From the NCBI GenBank assembly GCA_046757965.1, contig JBHHZI010000110.1, positions 1-11,214 on the forward strand: a DNA stretch of 11,214 nt, given 5' to 3'. Below are positions 6,998-11,214 of the stretch, one piece after another. The notes under the pieces were generated by a model. It was not told where the DNA came from, made no database searches, and was given only the letters and a program-made list of their open reading frames with translations. The first letter of the stretch is position 1. The number at the start of each line of letters is the position of its first letter. The position numbers were made by a program, and so were the translations under genes. The stretch is from JBHHZI01 sp046757965 (lineage in GTDB: Bacteria > Acidobacteriota > Polarisedimenticolia > SMYD01).

Positions 6998-8208
6998 CGG
7001 CGCAGAAGGGCATCTCCATTCTTGGCTCCACGGGTTCGGTGGGCCGCAACACGCTCGATGTCGTCCGGCGCCTGTCGGACTCCCATCGCGTGCTCGGTCT
7101 CGCCGCCGGGCGCAACCGCGAGGAGATGCTGTCCCAGATCCGGGAATTCCGGCCCGAAATCGCGTGTCTCGACGCGCCGGAGGCGGCTGCGGCGATCCGG
7201 GATGAGGCGTCCCGTGTCGGCACGCAGGTCGTGACGGGCATCGAGGGAACCACGGCCGTGGCGACTCACCCCGGTGTGTCCCTTGTTGTCTCGGCGATCG
7301 TCGGTTCCGCCGGGCTCATTCCGACCCACGCAGCGGTCCGGGAGGGGCGCGATGTGGCGCTGGCCAACAAGGAAGTCCTCGTCGTCGGCGGCGCGGCCAT
7401 CCGCGCCGCCATGCGCACCTCGGGGGCGAATCTTCTGCCGGTCGACTCGGAGCACAACGCCCTGCATCAGTGCCTGCGGGCGGGACAGGCCGGGGAGGTC
7501 CGACGACTGATTCTCACCGCCAGCGGGGGACCGTTCTGGGAGCGGGATGCCGCGACCTTCGCGTCGATCACGCCGGCCGAGGCGGTGAACCACCCGGTGT
7601 GGAACATGGGACAGAAGATCAGCGTGGATTCGGCGACCCTGATGAACAAGGGCCTCGAGGTGATCGAGGCCCGCTGGTTGTTCGACATCCCTCCGGAGCG
7701 CATCGACATCGTGATCCATCGACGAAGCGTCGTGCATTCGATGGTGGAGTTCGTCGATGGGTCGGTGGTCGCGCAGATGGGGAGCGCGGACATGCGCCAC
7801 CCGATCCAGTATGCGCTGACCTGGCCCCGGCGCCGGACTACCAGCCTGCCGCCGGTGGATCTGACGCGCCTGCCTCCCCTGGGCTTCGAACCACCCGCTT
7901 TCGACCGTTTTCCGTGCACGGCCCATGCCTATCGCGCCCTGGCGCTGGGCGGGTGTGCGCCGGCCGCGCTCAACGGTGCCAACGAGGCCCTGGTCGCCGC
8001 CTTCCTCGCGGGTCGTCTCCCGTTCACGGAGATCCCACGGCGTATCGGCCGGGTCCTCGATGACGTGGAACACGGTCTGTCACCGATCTCGACCGATCCG
8101 GACCCGGACCTGGGGGACTGCCTGGCGGCGGATCGCTGGGGCCGGACCGCGGTCTTCGCGATGCCGCTCGGAACAACGGCGCAGTACACCGGGGGACCCA
8201 CTCCATGA
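6994..8208 (+). CDS. dxr: 1-deoxy-D-xylulose 5-phosphate reductoisomerase
   Basis: Dxr catalyses the second step of the MEP isoprenoid pathway, rearranging and reducing DXP to 2-C-methyl-D-erythritol 4-phosphate with NADPH. The 404-residue protein has the NADPH-binding GSTGSVG at 11-17, ALANKEVLVVGG at 122-133, and LPVDSEHNALHQ at 148-159, placing metal ligands Asp151 and Glu153. HPVWNMGQKISVDSATLMNKGLE follows (200-222, third ligand Glu222), then ARWLF. The usual IHPQSxxHSM reads IHRRSVVHSM, a modest substitution in an otherwise intact active-site region. The frame is open upstream, but the ATG at 6994 starts the Rossmann fold and overlaps the cdsA stop as ATGA. The 3' end overlaps rseP the same way. 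It makes the C5 units that UppS in the same operon consumes. Confidence 0.96.
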   Translation: MTAQKGISILGSTGSVGRNTLDVVRRLSDSHRVLGLAAGRNREEMLSQIREFRPEIACLDAPEAAAAIRDEASRVGTQVVTGIEGTTAVATHPGVSLVVSAIVGSAGLIPTHAAVREGRDVALANKEVLVVGGAAIRAAMRTSGANLLPVDSEHNALHQCLRAGQAGEVRRLILTASGGPFWERDAATFASITPAEAVNHPVWNMGQKISVDSATLMNKGLEVIEARWLFDIPPERIDIVIHRRSVVHSMVEFVDGSVVAQMGSADMRHPIQYALTWPRRRTTSLPPVDLTRLPPLGFEPPAFDRFPCTAHAYRALALGGCAPAALNGANEALVAAFLAGRLPFTEIPRRIGRVLDDVEHGLSPISTDPDPDLGDCLAADRWGRTAVFAMPLGTTAQYTGGPTP

Positions 8209-9617
8209 GCTTCGACAACATCTTCGGGTTCATCCTGCTGTTCGGACTGCTGGTCTTCCTGCACGAGTTCGGGCATTTCGTCGTGGCCAAGTGGTCCGGG
8301 ATCTACGTGGAGGTCTTCTCGCTGGGATTCGGACCTCGACTGTTCGGCTGGCGTGGAGCCGAGACCGACTACCGCGTGTCGCTGGTGCCCCTGGGTGGGT
8401 ACGTGAAGATGCTCGGCGAAGGGCCGGAGGCGGAATGGGTGGACGATCCCCGACAACGGAGGGCGCCGCAGGATCCCGGGCCGGAGAAGACGGATGCGGT
8501 GCCGGCGCTGGAGGCCGCGACCGCGACCCGTCCGGTGGACCGGTCGTTCGCGAACAAGCCCCGATCGCAGCGGTTGATGGTGATGGTGGCGGGCGCCTCG
8601 ATGAACCTGGTGCTCGCCGTGCTCATCCTGACGGCGCTGAACATCGCCGGCCGGCGGCAGCCGGCGTTTCTGGACCACACACCTCGTCTCGCCAGCGTCG
8701 AACCGGATTCTCCAGCGTCACGGGTGGGTCTGCTCCGGGGCGACCGGGTGGTCGCCGTCGACGGCGTGCCGATCGCCGACTGGGCGGCCCTGCAGCAGGC
8801 GATCCTGTTCAATCCCGGCAAGACCATCCAGTTGACCGTGGACCGGGACGGGCAGGAGCTTCACGTCCCGGTGCCGGTCCTGGTGGCCCCGGAGAACTCT
8901 CCGCAGCACAAGTTCCGGACCGGGTACATCGGCCTGGGCGATCCGGCCTTCGATGTGGAGGTCTGGTCCGTGGAGGACGGTTCGGCGGCGGATGCGGCCG
9001 GCCTGCAGGTCGGAGACCGTCTCCTGGCCATCGACGACGAGGCTGTGCTCACGGACAAGGACGTCGTTCGCCTCATCCAGGCGCGACCAAACACGCCGAC
9101 GCGACTCCGGATCCTGCGGGGCGACGTGACCCTCGACATCGAGGCCGTTCCCGCGGACAACGGCGGCAAGGGGTTGCTCGGCATCGCTCCCGGGCCGACC
9201 GTGGTCGTCAAGCAGTATGCGCTGTGGCCGGCATTCACCGCCAGTCTGACGCAGAACGTCGACAATGCCGCGATGTTCTTCCAGGTGGTGGGCCGCCTGG
9301 TGACTGGAAGGCTGTCGATGCGCGCGGTCTCCGGGCCAGTGGAGATCTTCGTGTTCTCGGGACGGGCGCTCCGGCGAGGCTGGTACACCTTTCTGAACCT
9401 GATGGCGCTCTTCTCCCTGCAGCTCGGCATCCTGAACCTGCTGCCGATCCCGTTCCTGGACGGCGGTCATGTGGCAATCCTTCTCGTCGAGGGCGTGATC
9501 CGGCGGGACCTCTCGGAAGGGCTGAAGGAACGCCTCCTGCAGGCCGGATTCGTGGCCCTGCTCCTGTTCATGGGTGTCGTCCTCTATTTCGACATCGCCA
9601 AGCTCATCGGCTGGTAG
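8205..9617 (+). CDS. rseP: RIP metalloprotease RseP (site-2 protease)
   Basis: RseP is an inner-membrane zinc protease that cleaves anti-sigma factors and signal-peptide remnants within the membrane. The 470-residue protein begins with a hydrophobic helix containing HEFGH (20-24, zinc ligands and catalytic Glu21), then SLGFGPRLFGW and PLGGYVKMLGE. A proline- and charge-rich insert (about 73-115) precedes RLMVMVAGASMNLVLAVLIL (123-142). Two PDZ domains follow, roughly 160-225 and 250-318. The second zinc motif NLLPIPFLDGGH (411-422, with Asp419) and a terminal hydrophobic helix complete the fold. The family's usual AGPxxN is AGASMN here. No anti-sigma factor or sigma factor gene is visible in the window, so its substrate is unknown. 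ATGA overlap with dxr; xdhC starts seven bases after its stop. Confidence 0.94.
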   Translation: MSFDNIFGFILLFGLLVFLHEFGHFVVAKWSGIYVEVFSLGFGPRLFGWRGAETDYRVSLVPLGGYVKMLGEGPEAEWVDDPRQRRAPQDPGPEKTDAVPALEAATATRPVDRSFANKPRSQRLMVMVAGASMNLVLAVLILTALNIAGRRQPAFLDHTPRLASVEPDSPASRVGLLRGDRVVAVDGVPIADWAALQQAILFNPGKTIQLTVDRDGQELHVPVPVLVAPENSPQHKFRTGYIGLGDPAFDVEVWSVEDGSAADAAGLQVGDRLLAIDDEAVLTDKDVVRLIQARPNTPTRLRILRGDVTLDIEAVPADNGGKGLLGIAPGPTVVVKQYALWPAFTASLTQNVDNAAMFFQVVGRLVTGRLSMRAVSGPVEIFVFSGRALRRGWYTFLNLMALFSLQLGILNLLPIPFLDGGHVAILLVEGVIRRDLSEGLKERLLQAGFVALLLFMGVVLYFDIAKLIGW

Positions 9618-9624
9618 GGTCACC

Positions 9625-10428
9625 ATGTCGGAAGCGGCCTTTCACCGGGAGCTGGCACAGATCCTGGACGCAGGCCAGACGTGCGCGACCGCCACGCTGA
9701 TCGATTCGGTCGGCTCGACACCGGGGAAGTTCGGGCACCGGATGATCGTGCTGTCTGACGGCACGATCCGCCACACCATCGGTGGAGGTCCGCTGGAGGC
9801 GAATGTCATCGCCGACTGCCGGGAGCAGATTGCCCGGGGAACGCATCTGGTGAAGGAGTACCGGCTGGTGCCGGCGGGGAAGGGTGCGGTCGGCATGGTC
9901 TGCGGAGGCACCGCGCGGGTGTTCATCGAGATTCACAGACCGACCGATCATCTCCTGGTCTTCGGCGCCGGGCACGTGGGCGTCGCGGTGGCCCGCATGG
10001 CCGCGGAACTGGGCTTCTGCCGCGTCATCGCCGACGATCGCCTGGATCGCCTCACGCCGGACGTCGTTCCCGACGGCGTCGAGGCGGTCCACTGTCCCGA
10101 TCGCTATGCTGCGGCCCTGCCGGCGGTCACCGAGCGCAGCTACGTCGTCGTGGTCACCCGGTGTCACGAGACGGACCGCGAGATCGTGGCCCGACTCGCC
10201 GGGAGTCCGATGGCCTACATGGGAATGATCGGGTCGCGGCGCAAGGTGACCGTCGTCCTGGAGGAACTGGCGAAGCGGGGTGTGGCGCGAGAGCACCTGG
10301 ATCGACTGCACGCGCCCATCGGCCTGTCCATCGGCGCCCGTTCGCCGGCAGAGATTGCCCTGGCCATCCTCGCAGAGATCGTCGCCGTGCGGAACAGCGC
10401 TCACGACCCTCCTGCCGCCGCCGGGTGA
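9625..10428 (+). CDS. XdhC/CoxI family molybdoenzyme maturation protein
   Basis: XdhC/CoxI proteins bind molybdenum cofactor, promote its sulfuration and deliver it to xanthine dehydrogenase or CO dehydrogenase-type enzymes. The 267-residue protein has the N-terminal XdhC domain with GSTPGKFG at 30-37, TIGGGPLE at 51-58 and GMVCGGTARVFIE at 90-102. The C-terminal Rossmann domain shows VFGAGHVGVAVA at 112-123, MGMIGSRRKV at 199-208 and LHAPIGLSIGARSPAEIALAILAEIVA at 228-254. Both halves are full length. Start at 9625 follows AGGG at a five-base spacing, seven bases after the rseP stop. No molybdoenzyme, moco synthesis or xdhAB gene is present, so it is an orphan at the tail of an envelope operon and its client enzyme is unknown. 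Confidence 0.9.
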   Translation: MSEAAFHRELAQILDAGQTCATATLIDSVGSTPGKFGHRMIVLSDGTIRHTIGGGPLEANVIADCREQIARGTHLVKEYRLVPAGKGAVGMVCGGTARVFIEIHRPTDHLLVFGAGHVGVAVARMAAELGFCRVIADDRLDRLTPDVVPDGVEAVHCPDRYAAALPAVTERSYVVVVTRCHETDREIVARLAGSPMAYMGMIGSRRKVTVVLEELAKRGVAREHLDRLHAPIGLSIGARSPAEIALAILAEIVAVRNSAHDPPAAAG

Positions 10429-10629
10429 GGGGCGTTGCACCGTTGCATCCTGGGACAGCCCGGATGAATCGTGTGCGGAGGCGCACGCCCGGGCCGCACG
10501 CCTCCGCCTGACCGCCGCGGTCCGTGCCCGGGCGATGCGCCGTGAACCCACGCCGGCGGCGCGACAGCGCCCGTCGAGCCCGCCCGCTCTGCGCTGGCAT
10601 CGGGGTTGCTATCCGGTCACCCGCAAACA
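10429..10629 (+). other. Structured non-coding region after xdhC (5' part of the comEA upstream region)
   Basis: Two inverted repeats stand out. CATCC-T-GGG (10446-10454) pairs with CCCGGATG (10459-10466), giving eight pairs with one bulge and a 4-base loop. GCGGAGGCG (10475-10483) pairs with CGCCTCCGC (10499-10507), nine perfect pairs around a 15-base loop holding GCCCGGGC. GCCCGGGC recurs at 10526-10533, and GTTGCA occurs twice (10434-10439, 10442-10447). A 15-codon arginine-rich frame (10464-10511) has no clear ribosome binding site. I recognise no known RNA family. The region could be the 3' end of the rseP-xdhC message, a long comEA leader, or both. Confidence 0.4.
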
Positions 10630-10694
10630 GCGCGGGAGCGGAGCCTCCTCGCATGGCCGGTTCTCTCCCCTCGGCTTCGCTCCCGCGCCTTTTT
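10630..10694 (+). terminator. Strong intrinsic-terminator-like hairpin directly upstream of comEA
   Basis: Bases 10630-10645 pair with 10673-10688 over 16 consecutive positions (11 perfect Watson-Crick pairs, one G-T, then four more pairs), enclosing a 27-base loop. The 3' arm is followed by C and then five T (10690-10694). It ends only 17 bases before the comEA ribosome binding site. It may end xdhC-operon transcription, or it may be an attenuator in the comEA leader. CCCGC at 10620-10624 can alternatively pair with GCGGG at 10632-10636, inside the terminator's 5' arm. Confidence 0.7.
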
Positions 10695-10710
10695 CGGGCG
10701 TCTCGCCCGA
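10694..10710 (+). promoter_or_regulatory. Hairpin abutting the comEA ribosome binding site
   Basis: TCGGGCG (10694-10700) and CGCCCGA (10704-10710) form a perfect 7-bp stem with a 3-base loop. It starts on the last T of the terminator-like tract and ends one base before GGAGG (10712-10716), so the two structures leave no room for a separate promoter between the terminator and the gene. Confidence 0.5.
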
Positions 10711-10721
10711 TGGAGGTTGTC

Positions 10722-11039
10722 ATGAAGTGTCTTCCGCAGCGCGCCCGTCAGGCGGGCGCCTTTCTCGTGATTCTGGCGCTGGTCGCGGCCGTGGCGCCAG
10801 CCCTTGCGGCACCGTCGACGTCACAATCACCCCGGATCGACATCAACGTCGCCACGGTGGAGACGCTCACCGAGCTGCCCGGCATCGGGCCGGCCATCGC
10901 GCAGCGCATCGTCGAATACCGGCAACAGAACGGGCCGTTCAAGCGACCGGTCGAGCTGATGAACGTCAAGGGAATCGGCGAGAAGACGTTCGACCGCCTC
11001 CGGGACCGCATCCGTGTCGGGAAGCCTGCGGCGAAGTGA
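10722..11039 (+). CDS. comEA: Secreted ComEA-like helix-hairpin-helix protein
   Basis: ComEA-type proteins bind double-stranded DNA in the periplasm during natural transformation. This 105-residue protein has a signal peptide (basic MKCLPQRARQ, hydrophobic 12-26, cleavage likely after ALA near 29). A short Ser/Thr/Gln linker leads to the ComEA domain: IDINVATVETLTELPGIG from 39, a first helix-hairpin-helix LPGIGPAIAQRIVEYR (52-67) and a second VKGIGEKTFDRLRDRI (82-97). The start at 10722 has a perfect GGAGG five bases upstream; the longer frame to 10524 runs through the upstream hairpins. No ComEC is visible, so the competence role is inferred from the fold and the pilin-like gene downstream. 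Small exported HhH proteins without an uptake role also exist. Confidence 0.85.
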   Translation: MKCLPQRARQAGAFLVILALVAAVAPALAAPSTSQSPRIDINVATVETLTELPGIGPAIAQRIVEYRQQNGPFKRPVELMNVKGIGEKTFDRLRDRIRVGKPAAK

Positions 11040-11071
11040 GTGCCCCGGGACCAGCCGGGAGAGTGCGTCGC

Positions 11072-11214
11072 ATGGCTGCCGTCGATCGCGCACGGCGGGG
11101 CGTCTTCGAGGGCGGCTGGAGCCTTCTCGAACTGCTCGCCGGCCTGACGATCCTGGCATTGCTCGTCGCGCTCTCCCTGCCGGCCCTGGCGACCACGGTG
11201 GCGCGATTCCGTCT
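11072..11214 (+). CDS. Prepilin-type N-terminal domain protein, cut by the window edge
   Basis: Only the first 47 codons are present. After a 15-residue basic leader ending in Gly-Gly, the sequence WSLLELLAGLTILALLVALSL follows the type III (prepilin) signal pattern: cleavage after Gly15, Glu at mature +5 (Glu20) and a continuous hydrophobic helix. Mature position 1 would be Trp rather than the usual Phe or Met. This fits a type IV pilin or type II secretion pseudopilin, perhaps GspH/FimT-like, but the distinguishing C-terminal part is missing. GGGAG at 11057-11061 lies ten bases before the ATG. The gap after the ComEA-like gene is 32 bases, so they are probably co-transcribed. Confidence 0.75.
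   Translation, partial: MAAVDRARRGVFEGGWSLLELLAGLTILALLVALSLPALATTVARFR

Noticed and set aside
7925..9700. Plus-strand open frame of 591 codons overlapping dxr and rseP
   Set aside because: Out-of-frame reading of two genes with intact catalytic motifs; the product is Arg/Gly/Pro-rich and featureless.
10464..10511. Fifteen-codon arginine-rich leader peptide
   Set aside because: It has several Arg codons in a row, which would suit an attenuator, but there is no ribosome binding site and it lies far from the terminator. Too weak to call a gene.
10600..10694. c-di-GMP (GEMM-type) riboswitch before the ComEA-like gene
   Set aside because: A GGTCAC...GCAAAC run and a later GGGAGCGGAGCC looked faintly similar, but the GNRA-capped P2 hairpin and the second conserved GCAAAGCC core are absent, and most of the stretch is accounted for by the terminator stem.

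Overview
The window is a very GC-rich stretch of ordinary-looking bacterial chromosome. It is dense, with long spurious open frames on the non-coding strand. A GWxTD-domain exported protein, a lipoprotein with a poly-glycine linker, type IV pilin/ComEA-type genes and the gene order together suggest a Gram-negative bacterium. Acidobacteriota or a related soil or sediment phylum fits best, but that is an inference from gene content, not a placement. No rRNA, tRNA, CRISPR array, insertion sequence or phage gene was recognised.

Layout. (1) 1-636, plus strand: an open frame that looks chimeric. Its first ~50 codons match the middle of a dihydrodipicolinate-synthase/NAL-family protein and the rest is the C-terminal half of an S66 LD-carboxypeptidase. 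(2) 640-3304, minus strand: a GWxTD-domain exported protein preceded by a small lipoprotein gene, each with its own promoter-like sequence. (3) 3514-5267, plus strand: truA and galE, overlapping by four bases. (4) 5358-10428, plus strand: uppS, cdsA, dxr, rseP and xdhC. The first three junctions are ATGA overlaps and the last has a 7-base gap. (5) 10429-10721: a structured non-coding region ending in a strong intrinsic-terminator-like hairpin just upstream of the next gene's ribosome binding site. (6) 10722 to the end: a secreted ComEA-like helix-hairpin-helix protein and the start of a prepilin-type protein cut by the window edge.

How the genes fit together. Block 4 is an envelope-biogenesis operon. 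Dxr feeds the MEP isoprenoid pathway, UppS makes the C55 lipid carrier, CdsA makes CDP-diacylglycerol for phospholipids, and RseP is the site-2 protease of the envelope stress response. XdhC, a molybdoenzyme maturation factor, is an outlier there because no molybdoenzyme subunit is visible. Block 6 points to a DNA-uptake or pseudopilus locus continuing to the right.

The content is mostly housekeeping. No convincing new multi-gene system is visible. The two items most worth a second look are the attenuator-like leader before comEA and the chimeric frame at the left edge.
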